Shown in pieces: positions 55,997 through 64,000 of a DNA stretch of 64,000 bases. The translations under genes and the position numbers were made by a program. The stretch is from Lacrimispora xylanisolvens (lineage in GTDB: Bacteria > Bacillota > Clostridia > Lachnospirales > Lachnospiraceae): positions 2,943,501-3,007,500 of the forward strand of contig CP070896.1 in assembly GCA_017084465.1 (NCBI GenBank). Direction: 5' to 3'. Every line of letters starts with the position of its first letter. Position 1 is the stretch's first letter. The notes beneath the pieces were generated by a model. That model was not told the origin of the DNA and did not search any database. It worked only from the letters and a program-made list of their open reading frames with translations.

Positions 55997-56692
55997 TTAA
56001 AAAGATTCACCCCGGAGTGTAACTCCCGGAAGAAATGGTTTTAATATTTTTAAAAACCCCTTTAGTTCGCTATCTGAAAAAGAAGTGTAGCCCGGGCATA
56101 AAACCTGATCGGAATCCACATAATTTTGAAGAAAGTACTGGGAATTTCCCTCCAGCCAGTTGCCGATATCCACGAAATCCCCCATTGTATGGATCCCTTT
56201 TACGACTGTTGTACGAAATTCATATGGGATACGGTTTTCCATTAAAAATGCAGCGCTTTCTTCCACATTCCTTATTTTAAGATCCCCGGTTCCGGCCGCT
56301 TTCTTATAATGCTCCCGACCGGATTTTATGTCCATGGCTATATAATCCAGAAGCCCTTCTGTAATCAGCTTTTTTAATACATCAGGACGATAGCCGTTGG
56401 TGTCAAGTTTAATAAGATAACCCAGTTCCCGTATTTTTCGGATAAATGACTCCAGTTCTACAGCGAGCGTGGGCTCTCCACCGGTAATACAGACACCTTC
56501 CAGAATCCCTTTTCTCTTTATAAGAAAATCTAAGATTTCTTCCTCTGAGAACAGTGACGCTGCATCGCTCCCGATCAATCCGCTGTTATGGCAAAAAGGG
56601 CAGCGGAAATTGCAGCCGCCCAGAAAAATTGTGGCAGCCACATGACCTGGATAATCCAGAAGTGTTGTTTTTTGAAGACCACATAACTTCAT
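55997..56692 (-). CDS. Radical SAM activase, anaerobic ribonucleotide reductase-activating type
   Basis: A 231-residue radical SAM enzyme. The iron-sulfur motif is CNFRCPFC near residues 28-35, and ITGGEPTL and KLDTNGYRPDVL follow. It fits the NrdG-like activases (TIGR02495 group) that generate glycyl radicals. No reductase gene is adjacent, so the partner is unknown. It converges on the DUF6128 gene. Confidence 0.85.
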   Translation of the reverse strand: MKLCGLQKTTLLDYPGHVAATIFLGGCNFRCPFCHNSGLIGSDAASLFSEEEILDFLIKRKGILEGVCITGGEPTLAVELESFIRKIRELGYLIKLDTNGYRPDVLKKLITEGLLDYIAMDIKSGREHYKKAAGTGDLKIRNVEESAAFLMENRIPYEFRTTVVKGIHTMGDFVDIGNWLEGNSQYFLQNYVDSDQVLCPGYTSFSDSELKGFLKILKPFLPGVTLRGESF

Positions 56693-56765
56693 CTATTCAC
56701 CATTCCTTTATTTCATGATATACTTAGGACAAGTATACCACATTAAACAGCAAAGAGGAATCATT

Positions 56766-57253
56766 ATGACAATAGATGAAAAATATATGCGTCAGGCAGT
56801 TACACAGGCAAAGAAAGCAGGAGCAGTTGGTGAGGTACCCATTGGCTGTGTGATTGTTTATGAAGATAAAGTTATAGCCAGAGGATACAATCGGCGTACG
56901 TCAGATAAAATGTGCTTTCCCATGCAGAAATTATTGCAATCCGCAAAGCCTGTAAAAAGCTGGGAGACTGGAGACTGGAGGACTGTACCATGTATGTAAC
57001 TCTGGAACCCTGTCCCATGTGCGCAGGAGCAATTGTACAGTCCAGAATGAAGAAAGTTGTTATTGGCTGTATGAATCCCAAGGCAGGATGTGCAGGCTCT
57101 GTACTTGATTTGTTTCATGAGAAAGGATTTAATCATCAGGTGGAAATGGAATCCGGAGTATTGGGGGAAGAATGTGCCCAGATGATGAAAAAATTTTTTA
57201 AAGAATTAAGGGATAATAAAAAACAGAAAATGGAAGATACAATTGCCCCCTAA
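56766..57253 (+). CDS. tadA: tRNA-specific adenosine deaminase (frameshifted)
   Basis: Deaminates A34 to inosine in tRNA-Arg(ACG). The zinc site is HAEI and PCPMCAGA, with VGEVPIGCVIV in the N-terminal half. The frame breaks at the A4 run 56907-56910; one more A joins TSDK to NVLSHAEIIAI. The rebuilt length is about 162 residues. GAGGAA precedes the ATG. Placement right before the SRP RNA and near dnaX-recR matches the usual Firmicutes order. Confidence 0.93.
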
Positions 57254-57257
57254 ATCC

Positions 57258-57286
57258 TTGACAATCAGGTGGTTTCCATGTATACT
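57258..57286 (+). promoter_or_regulatory. Strong promoter of the SRP RNA gene
   Basis: TTGACA (57258-57263) and TATACT (57281-57286) are 17 bp apart, starting 5 bp after the tadA stop. Confidence 0.85.
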
Positions 57287-57317
57287 TAACTGCGATTAAG
57301 TCATAATACGTCATAAA

Positions 57318-57587
57318 GTTTCCGTGCAGCCGGGGAGATAGCGGTGCCCTGTACCTGCAATCCGCTCCAGCAGGGGTGATGTCTCACCCAGGGCCGGCTA
57401 TTGTAGGGCTGCCCCTGATAAGTGACGATGACGTTTGGGTCTTACGCAACAGATCTTCATGAACCGTGTCAGGGCAGGAATGCAGCAGCACTAAGTGGAA
57501 CCTTCTGTGTGCCGTGAGGGTGCCTGGACCGAGTTAACTGTCAGGGTAACGCCTGTGATAGCGGTTCAAAGTGAGACGCACGGATTT
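57318..57587 (+). ncRNA. ffs: Signal recognition particle RNA, large Gram-positive type
   Basis: An RNA of about 270 nt, close to the Bacillus scRNA size. The closing stem is TCCGTGC (57321-57327) with GCACGGA (57578-57584). The 5' part (CCGGGGAGATAGCGGTGCCC, then TGTACCTGCAATCCGCTCC) resembles the Alu domain. The S-domain tip GTCAGGGCAGGAATGCAGCA (about 57468-57487) contains the conserved GGAA and AGCA binding site for Ffh. It has its own promoter and terminator. Confidence 0.93.
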
Positions 57588-57604
57588 AAATATAGTTATC
57601 AGGA

Positions 57605-57640
57605 CGCCGGAGAGCAGTGAATTGCTTTGCGGTGTTTTTT
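57605..57640 (+). terminator. Terminator of the SRP RNA gene
   Basis: CGCCG and CGGTG (57605-57609 / 57630-57634) close a stem, extended inside by GAGCA / TGCTT, followed by T6. Confidence 0.75.
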
Positions 57641-57687
57641 CATTTTTTAATATTTCCTTACATTATCTTATGAAATAAAGTTTTCCC

Positions 57688-57716
57688 TTGCCCCACATTC
57701 CCCTTTGTATTATAAT
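57688..57716 (+). promoter_or_regulatory. Promoter of pfkA
   Basis: TTGCCC (57688-57693) and TATAAT (57711-57716) are 17 bp apart, 70 bp before the pfkA start. Confidence 0.65.
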
Positions 57717-57786
57717 TGAGAATAAAATGGGTATAATAGTACCTATTTCCAAATAACAAATCTAATCAAAGAAGAGGTGTGCTTTT

Positions 57787-58866
57787 ATGATGAGAATTGG
57801 AATTCTTACAAGCGGCGGTGACTGCCAAAGCTTAAATGCTACCATGCGGGGCGTTGCCAAAGCATTGTACCGGCTGTTTGATGATATTGAGATTGTAGGA
57901 TTTGAAGACGGTTATAAAGGTCTTATTTATGCGAATTACCGTGTGATGAAGCCGGAAGAGTTTTCTGGAATCCTGACAAAAGGGGGAACCATTCTTGGAA
58001 CCTCCAGACAGCCGTTTAAACTGATGCGGATACCGGACGGGAACGGTCTCGATAAGGTAGAAGCGATGAAGCACACCTATAAAAATTTAAAGCTGGAATG
58101 TCTGGTTGTCCTTGGCGGCAACGGCAGCCAGAAGACGGCCAATCTCCTTAGGGAGGAAGGCTTAAACGTTGTATCGCTTCCAAAGACCATTGATAATGAC
58201 TTGTGGGGAACTGATATTACCTTTGGCTTTCAAAGCGCGGTTAATGTGGCGACCAATGCCATAGACTGCATCCATACAACGGCTGCTTCCCATGGACGAG
58301 TCTTTATTGTTGAAGTTATGGGTCATAAGGTAGGCTGGCTGACTCTCTATGCAGGGATCGCCGGTGGGGCTGATATTATTCTGGTTCCGGAAATTCCATA
58401 TGATCTGAATGTAATTATAGAAGCGTTAAAGAGCAGAACCAGAGAAGGCAAGAAGTTTTCCATTATTGCCGTTGCAGAAGGCGCGATTTCCAAAGAGAAT
58501 TCGGTGCTGACGAAAAAAGAACTGAAAGAAAAAAAGAAGAATGGCGTGATTTACCCCTCTGTGGCCTATGAGATCGGAGCTCAGATCACGGAACGGACCG
58601 GACAAGAAGTCCGGGTTACCGTTCCAGGTCATATGCAGAGGGGCGGAGAACCATGTCCATATGACAGAGTGATTTCCACCCGCCTTGGGGCAGAAGCAGC
58701 AAAACTGATAAAGAATAAGGAATATGGCTACATGGTGGCAGTTAGCAACAATGAAATTGTTAAGGCCCCCCTGGCTGAGGTAGCCGGTAAATTAAAAACC
58801 GTCGATCCGGAATGTTCCATCGTTAAGGAAGCCAAGATGATCGGAATCAGCTTCGGCGACAAATAA
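57787..58866 (+). CDS. pfkA: 6-Phosphofructokinase
   Basis: Phosphorylates fructose-6-phosphate. The 359-residue protein has GILTSGGDCQSLNA at the N-terminus, GGNGSQKTANLL near 98-109, the catalytic PKTIDND and VEVMGHKVGWL. At the donor-determining positions it has Gly (like ATP-type E. coli Gly104) and Lys in PKTIDND (like group III and PPi enzymes). The usual Asp of GGDGS is Asn here. The donor is therefore uncertain, though ATP is somewhat favoured. AGAGGTG precedes the ATG; ATG 57790 is an alternative. dnaX follows after 12 bp. Confidence 0.9.
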   Translation: MMRIGILTSGGDCQSLNATMRGVAKALYRLFDDIEIVGFEDGYKGLIYANYRVMKPEEFSGILTKGGTILGTSRQPFKLMRIPDGNGLDKVEAMKHTYKNLKLECLVVLGGNGSQKTANLLREEGLNVVSLPKTIDNDLWGTDITFGFQSAVNVATNAIDCIHTTAASHGRVFIVEVMGHKVGWLTLYAGIAGGADIILVPEIPYDLNVIIEALKSRTREGKKFSIIAVAEGAISKENSVLTKKELKEKKKNGVIYPSVAYEIGAQITERTGQEVRVTVPGHMQRGGEPCPYDRVISTRLGAEAAKLIKNKEYGYMVAVSNNEIVKAPLAEVAGKLKTVDPECSIVKEAKMIGISFGDK

Positions 58867-58878
58867 GGAGTAACAGGC

Positions 58879-60468
58879 ATGTCATATACGGCATTATATC
58901 GGAAATGGCGCCCTTCATCCTTTGCAGATGTAAAGGGACAGGACCATATTGTGCAAACACTTAAAAACCAGATTATATCCCAGCGTATCGGGCATGCATA
59001 TCTGTTCTGCGGAACCCGGGGAACCGGTAAGACCAGTATCGCAAAGATTTTCGCAAAAGCAGTCAATTGTGAACAGCCTTCAGACGGCAGCCCCTGCGGA
59101 GAGTGCCGTACCTGCAGAAATATTGCAGCAGGTGCTTCATTAAACGTTGTCGAGATTGATGCTGCATCAAACAATGGTGTGGAGAATATCCGGGAGATCA
59201 GAGAGCAGGTTCAATATCCCCCTACTGAAGGAAAATACCGGGTTTATATAATCGATGAGGTTCATATGCTTTCAACAGGAGCATTTAACGCATTATTAAA
59301 AACCCTGGAAGAACCACCCTCATACGTTATATTTATTCTGGCGACAACAGAAGTGCACAAGATTCCGGTCACAGTATTATCCAGATGTCAGCGCTACGAT
59401 TTTAAACGCATTACAGTTGAGACCATAGCTGAACATTTAAAAGAACTTACACAAGCAGAACAGATCCAGGTAGAGGAGAAGGCGCTGACTTACATTGCCA
59501 AATCGGCAGACGGAGCGTTAAGAGATGCTTTAAGTCTGTTAGATCAGTGTATTGCCTTTCACTACGGAGAACTTCTTACCTATGATAACGTACTTGATGT
59601 GCTTGGAGCAGTGGATATCACTGTATTCGGAAGGCTGTTTCGGGCCGTTGCACAAAACAAAACCAAAGACTGCATCGCATGCCTGGAAGATATGGTGATT
59701 CAGGGAAGAGAGTTAGGACAGTTTGTAGTTGATTTTATCTGGTATTTAAGAAATCTTCTGATTATTAAATCCGTAGATGACGGAGAGAATCTAATGGATA
59801 TGTCGACAGAGAATCAGAATCTGTTAAGAGAAGACAGTAATCTTGCGGATCCCGAGACACTTCTCCGGTATATACGAGTGTTCTCCGACTTATCCAATCA
59901 GCTGCGCTACGCTTCACAAAAGCGTGTCCTCATAGAAGTTGCACTGATCAAGCTGACCCGCCCTCAGATGGAGCAGAACTATGATTCGATTCTGCAACGC
60001 ATTAAAGACATTGAAAAACAGCTGGAGAGCGGAACATTTCTGCAAAAAGGAGAAGCGTCCGCAACCGCTGAAGCCAGCTTAGGTGCCGGTGAGGCAGAGG
60101 CACTGACTCCTGCTCAGAGAGTTGCACTTCCCCAGGGGCAGTTAGAAGATTTAAACTTAATCAGAAGTGATTGGGGAAAAATCATACGGGAACTTGGTGG
60201 TCCCATACGGGCCAGTTTTCGTGAGACGGTGGTGGAACCCGCTGGTGAGAGCCGGCTTTGTGTGGTCTTTTCCGATCAGAGCAATTATATGATTGGAAGC
60301 AGAGAAACCACCATTGCTGATATTGAACGGTATGTGGAGGATCATTATAAAAAATCCATTGCCTTTCAGACAAGGCTCAGGGGCGGTGGCGAGCGTATGG
60401 ATACCATTTACGTCAGCGACGAAGAATTGAAAGCCAATATTTTAATGGACATCACAATAGAAGAATAA
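58879..60468 (+). CDS. dnaX: DNA polymerase III subunit gamma/tau
   Basis: The clamp-loader ATPase, 529 residues. The N-terminal part is YRKWRPSSFADVKGQDHI. Walker A is GTRGTGKTS (about 44-52), zinc ligands are in CGECRTCRNI, and Walker B is IDEVHML. The lid and oligomerisation domains extend to about 365, and a short tau-like tail follows. The tail is shorter than in E. coli tau. I see no obvious slippery sequence for programmed frameshifting. It starts a conserved cluster with ybaB and recR. Confidence 0.95.
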   Translation: MSYTALYRKWRPSSFADVKGQDHIVQTLKNQIISQRIGHAYLFCGTRGTGKTSIAKIFAKAVNCEQPSDGSPCGECRTCRNIAAGASLNVVEIDAASNNGVENIREIREQVQYPPTEGKYRVYIIDEVHMLSTGAFNALLKTLEEPPSYVIFILATTEVHKIPVTVLSRCQRYDFKRITVETIAEHLKELTQAEQIQVEEKALTYIAKSADGALRDALSLLDQCIAFHYGELLTYDNVLDVLGAVDITVFGRLFRAVAQNKTKDCIACLEDMVIQGRELGQFVVDFIWYLRNLLIIKSVDDGENLMDMSTENQNLLREDSNLADPETLLRYIRVFSDLSNQLRYASQKRVLIEVALIKLTRPQMEQNYDSILQRIKDIEKQLESGTFLQKGEASATAEASLGAGEAEALTPAQRVALPQGQLEDLNLIRSDWGKIIRELGGPIRASFRETVVEPAGESRLCVVFSDQSNYMIGSRETTIADIERYVEDHYKKSIAFQTRLRGGGERMDTIYVSDEELKANILMDITIEE

Positions 60469-60499
60469 AATGATTATGAAAATATAGGAGGATTACACC

Positions 60500-60853
60500 A
60501 TGGCAAAACGTGGCGGTTTTCCAGGCGCTATGCCTGGCAATATGAACAATTTAATGAAGCAGGCACAGAAGATGCAGCGTCAGATGGAAGAGACAACAAA
60601 AGCTCTGGAAGAGAAGGAATATAAAGCGACTGCAGGCGGCGGAGCGGTTACCGTAACAGTTTCAGGTAAAAAAGAGGTTACTTCCGTAAAATTATCCCAG
60701 GAAGTAGTTGATCCCGATGACATTGAGATGCTGGAAGATTTAATTATGGCAGCTACCAATGAAGCATTCCGCCAGATGGAAGAAGACAGCAGTTCCGCTA
60801 TGTCGAAATTAACCGGTGGAATGGGTGGATTAGGCGGAGGATTTCCGTTCTAA
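60500..60853 (+). CDS. ybaB: YbaB/EbfC family nucleoid-associated protein
   Basis: A 117-residue small DNA-binding protein. NMNNLMKQAQKMQRQMEET, KEYKATAGGGAVTVTVSGKK and IEMLEDLIMAATNEA are typical. It sits between dnaX and recR as in most bacteria, with AGGAGG before the ATG, and is implicated in recombination and chromosome structure. Confidence 0.95.
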   Translation: MAKRGGFPGAMPGNMNNLMKQAQKMQRQMEETTKALEEKEYKATAGGGAVTVTVSGKKEVTSVKLSQEVVDPDDIEMLEDLIMAATNEAFRQMEEDSSSAMSKLTGGMGGLGGGFPF

Positions 60854-60855
60854 TT

Positions 60856-61451
60856 ATGGATTATTACAGCAGTCAGATAACCAGATTAATTGAAGAGCTT
60901 TCAAAGCTCCCCGGTATTGGCAGCAAATCGGCACAACGTCTGGCATTTCACATAATTAATATGCCGGAGGAGCAGGTAACCGGCCTTGCCTCATCCATAA
61001 CAGAAGCGAAACGTAACGTGCATTACTGCAAAGAGTGTTTTACTTTGACGGATCAGGAGCGCTGCCCTATTTGCAAGAGTGAGAAACGCAATCATAAGGT
61101 TATTATGGTGGTGGAAGATACCAGAGATTTAGCTGCCTATGAAAAACCGGAAAGTTTGAAGGCGTTTACCATGTGCTCCATGGAGCCATATCCCCTATGC
61201 TGGGAATCGGACCTGGAGATATTAAGCTGAAAGAATTAATGCAGAGGCTGCAGGGAGATGTGGAAGAAGTGATCATAGCCACAAACTCCAGTCTGGAAGG
61301 TGAGACAACAGCCATGTACATCAGTAAGCTGATCAAACCTACAGGAATCAGGGTTACCCGCATAGCCAGCGGTGTTCCCGTTGGCGGAGACTTAGAGTAC
61401 ATAGATGAGGTGACATTGTTACGGGCTCTGGAGGGCAGAGTCGAACTGTAA
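60856..61451 (+). CDS. recR: Recombination protein RecR (frameshifted)
   Basis: The RecR ring of the RecFOR gap-repair pathway. The helix-hairpin-helix region is [16 protein letters not shown]. The zinc motif is [16 protein letters not shown], followed by a Toprim domain. The frame breaks at the A5 run 61142-61146; one more A joins AYEK to [13 protein letters not shown]. The rebuilt length is exactly 198 residues, the family norm. It starts 2 bp after ybaB. Confidence 0.95.
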
Positions 61452-61480
61452 CTCATTTGCCTTGTTAGGAGATGCAAAGA

Positions 61481-63656
61481 ATGGATAAGTACGAGTTTAA
61501 TATAAAAGTTGAACAAATTAAAAAACTGGTCGGTAAAAACGACTATGAGACGGCTATGAAGATCGCCGACACAATCGACTGGAGAAGAGTCCGCAACACC
61601 AATTTGCTTTCCATGGTAGCCATGGTATACGAGAAAAATGAGGATTATCAGGAGGCAAAGGAGATCCTTTTGCAGGCATTTGAGCGGGCACCTATTGGAA
61701 AAAGGCTTCTCTATAAATTGGCAGAGCTGGCCATCAAAGAAGGCAATATCGAAGAAGCAGAAAGCTATTATAAGGAATTTGGAGATCTGGCTTCTGAGGA
61801 TCCCAGACAGCAGCTTCTCCGCTATATGATTTTAAAGGCAAAAGGAGCACCCGCCCAGCAGCTCATTCATTCTCTTGAATCCTACACCAGTGTGGAGCTT
61901 GATGAAAAATGGCTTTATGAACTGGCGGAACTTTACAGCCTTGCCGGAATGGCGGAACGCTGTGTAGAGACCTGTGACCGTATTATGCTGATGTTCGGAC
62001 TTGGAAAATATGTGGAAAAGGCAATGGACTTAAAAGTTCAGTATGCCCCTTTGACAAATTACCAGATGGATCTCATAGAAAACAGAGATAAATATGAAGC
62101 CAGACTTCGTGCAGTAGAGCAGGAGTACGGCACCGGTAGGAAAGTAAGTGTACAGCTGGAACCGGAGATTGATTATTATCAGGAAGAACCGGAGATGAGC
62201 CAGTATTCCAACATGGTATATGAGGAATCAGTGGAAGAGGATTACGAAGCCAGCATGCAGGAAGCGGAAGTACAGGAATCTCTTGCGAGAGAGATGTCCA
62301 GAATTTCCTACCAGGAACCGGTGGTTGAAGAAGAACCCGCTGCAGAGCATACCAGAGTGCTGGAAGATATCCGCAGAGTAGGACGCAACATTTCCATATT
62401 CCCAAAAAACAGTGGAAGATTATATACCAGAAGAGGAAGAAATGGAAACATACTCCGAACCGGTTATTGAAGAGGAAGAACCTGAGGAGTTTGGTCAGGA
62501 GATTTACGGGATCCAGTCCGCTGCTACTGCAGAGGAAGATGAAGTCTATGATCTTCCTCAGGAAGAAAGCTTTGATAATGAGGAAGAGCAGTATTCTAAC
62601 TATTATGAGGCTGAAGAAGCAGCATATCCCGAGGAAGACGGAAGCGGATATCATTTCCCTCAGCAGGAAGAAGGGGAAGAGTTTGCTTTTGAGGATCTGT
62701 ATGAAGATGAAGAAGAAGAGGTTATTGAAGAACCTGTCCGCAATCATCTTATGATCGAAGCCAGAACTCCTGAAAAAGGACTTCAGATGGCAGTAGAAGC
62801 ATTAAAGCAAATCCACAGAGAAAGTGGTGTGAATAATCCCGTTGCCAAGATTTCAGGATCCAAACTTTCAAAGCGGGGAGTATTTGCTTCTGCAGATAAG
62901 CTTTCTGGAAAAGATTTAGTAATAGAAGAAGCCGGAGACTTAACTACGGAAGCTCTTGATGAGCTAAACCAGCTCATGGAAAGAGATGCCAGCGGAATGA
63001 TCGTAGTTTTAATCGATAATCCAAAGCAAATGGAAACGCTGCATCAGGACCATCCGGTTCTGGCCAGTAAATTCGAATGCATTGGCAGCGGAGAGGAAGC
63101 TCCCCATTCTGAACCTGAACCTGTGCCTGCTCGGAGGAATTCCCGAGTTGTGCAGGAGAAAGACAGGTATCAGCACGATCCGGTAATGCAAAACAATGAT
63201 GTGGAATACCAGCAGAGTCAGGAAAAACTTTACGCTGAATCCGGTGAGTACGATCAGTATGATGAGTATAATCAGGAGCAGAGTTACGAAGATAGTGATT
63301 ATTACGAGGAGTCTGCATATGAACCTGTGGACGAGCCCTCCTTCAGACAGCAAAGTCAGCCTGAGTATTCTGGCGAGGAGATGGATATCGACGAATTTGC
63401 ACAGTATGCCTGCCGGTATGCCAACGAAATTGACTGTAATATTACTGGAAAAAGTATGCTTGCCCTCTACGAGAGAATTGAAATCATGGAGGAAGACGGC
63501 GTTCCTTTAAACAGAGCAAATGCAGAAGGACTGATTGAAGAAGCTGCAGACCGGGCTGAAAAGCCAACAGTGGGAAGGCGGATCAAAGGTCTGTTTTCTA
63601 CAAAATACGATAAAGACGGATTGCTTATATTAAAAGAGGAACATTTTATTTATTAA
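61481..63656 (+). CDS. TPR protein with acidic region and degenerate AAA-like domain (frameshifted)
   Basis: A protein of about 724 residues after repair of one extra A in the run 62404-62409. Residues 1-200 are TPR-like helical repeats (EKNEDYQEAKEILLQAFERA, AELAIKEGNIEEAESYYKEF). A Glu/Tyr-rich linker spans about 225-420. From about 420 to 550 the pattern resembles CbbX-type AAA+ proteins without Walker A: DLVIEEAGDL at the Walker B position and MIVVLIDNPKQM then HPVLASKF after it. A second acidic linker and an AAA-lid-like tail follow. Function unknown. ATG 61481 has AGGAG 9 bp upstream. Confidence 0.75.
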
Positions 63657-63669
63657 ATGGAGATAAAAC

Positions 63670-64000
63670 GTGGATATTAAACTCATTGCAATTGATCTGG
63701 ACGGAACTCTGTTAAACAGCAGGAAATGTTTGTCCGACCAAAATCGGGAAGCTTTGATAAGCTGTATTCGCAAAGGAATACACATTGTTCCATGTACCGG
63801 AAGGACTGTTGATGGAATACCGGCTGAGGTAAAAGAAATACCTGGAATCCGGTATGCCATCACCACCAATGGCGCGGTTGTTGAGGACATGAAAGAAAAT
63901 GTGGTGATAGACACAAGGCTGTTAAGTTGTGATCTTGCATTGGAACTTTTACGGTTTGTGGATCCGTACCATGTGATGTATGATCCGTACATAGAAAGAC
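63670..64000 (+). CDS. HAD superfamily phosphatase, Cof type (partial)
   Basis: The first 110 residues of a Cof-like HAD hydrolase, cut by the window end. Motif I is LIAIDLDGTLLNS and motif II is CTGRT, with ITTNGA following. Cof proteins dephosphorylate sugar phosphates and nucleotides. The GTG at 63670 has GGAG 7 bp upstream. Confidence 0.88.
   Translation, partial: MDIKLIAIDLDGTLLNSRKCLSDQNREALISCIRKGIHIVPCTGRTVDGIPAEVKEIPGIRYAITTNGAVVEDMKENVVIDTRLLSCDLALELLRFVDPYHVMYDPYIER

Noticed and set aside
62073..62747. 224-codon open frame on the minus strand, rich in Phe and Leu
   Set aside because: It is the antisense of the Glu-rich linker of the TPR protein (GAA/GAG read as TTC/CTC). It has no ribosome-binding site and no family.
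1..64000. Programmed ribosomal frameshifting as the cause of the many frame breaks
   Set aside because: The breaks lie in unrelated genes in both directions, without slippery heptamers plus stimulatory structures. Many are in families never known to use recoding.
1..64000. Mobile elements, prophage or integrated islands
   Set aside because: No transposase, integrase, phage structural gene or flanking direct repeat was recognised. Codon and base use look even apart from low-complexity regions.

Overview
The window looks like a chromosomal segment of a low-to-moderate G+C, Gram-positive, spore-forming anaerobe of the class Clostridia, most likely a Lachnospiraceae/Lacrimispora-type Clostridium. 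This is inferred from gene content: spoVG, spmB, a GerMN-type lipoprotein, dnaD plus dnaI primosome genes, glgC/glgD, a Firmicutes-type large SRP RNA, a Met T-box, and DUF6128, DUF6382 and DUF5702 proteins. No rRNA, tRNA, prophage, transposase or CRISPR array was seen.

Layout. 1-5.7 kb: the 3' part of murC, a cluster of DnaA boxes, dnaD-dnaI, prs and brnQ. 5.7-10.2 kb (minus strand): the yhaO-yhaN nuclease/ATPase pair and asnS. 10.4-13.2 kb: glgC-glgD and spoVG. 13.3-18.2 kb: meso-diaminopimelate dehydrogenase, a DUF3783 protein and a heterodimeric ABC exporter. 18.2-21.8 kb (minus): a phosphotransferase, glgB, a DUF2508 protein and an ArsR regulator. 22.1-32.1 kb: a complete Tad-type (type IVb/Flp) pilus or secretion locus with two prepilin peptidases, TadZ, TadA/CpaF, TadB, TadC, an Flp1 pilin, DUF5702, two TadE-like proteins and a DUF6382-FHA protein. 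32.1-36.9 kb: rhomboid, HIT, a sigma-like factor, murG, spmB, MarR and a GerMN lipoprotein. 37-46.8 kb: a DUF885 lipoprotein, a T-box with metG, TraX, tatD, rsmA, TetR and oleate hydratase. 47-54 kb: an oligopeptide-binding lipoprotein, UPF0340, HIT, hemerythrin, an ABC-2 exporter operon preceded by a small 50-codon gene, and nagB. 54-64 kb: a DUF6128 protein with pentapeptide repeats, a radical-SAM activase, tRNA deaminase tadA, SRP RNA, pfkA, the dnaX-ybaB-recR cluster, a large TPR/acidic/degenerate-AAA protein, and the start of a HAD phosphatase.

Sequence quality. At least 25 reading-frame breaks occur in 21 conserved genes, including essential single-copy ones (murC, murG, metG, recR, tadA, tatD, nagB). 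Nearly all are one-base gains or losses in short homopolymers, and family sequence resumes in the next frame straight away. I interpret these as uncorrected consensus errors rather than decay, and I report such genes at full span.

How the genes work together. GlgC, GlgD and GlgB cover most of the glycogen synthesis route. DnaD/DnaI with DnaX/YbaB/RecR cover replication restart and recombination. The Tad locus builds an envelope fibre, possibly with FHA (phosphopeptide) input. Most worth a second look are the DnaA-box cluster ahead of dnaD-dnaI, the small gene with a near-consensus promoter, strong RBS and its own terminator ahead of the ABC-2 exporter, the unusual Tad accessory proteins, and the TPR/degenerate-AAA protein downstream of recR.
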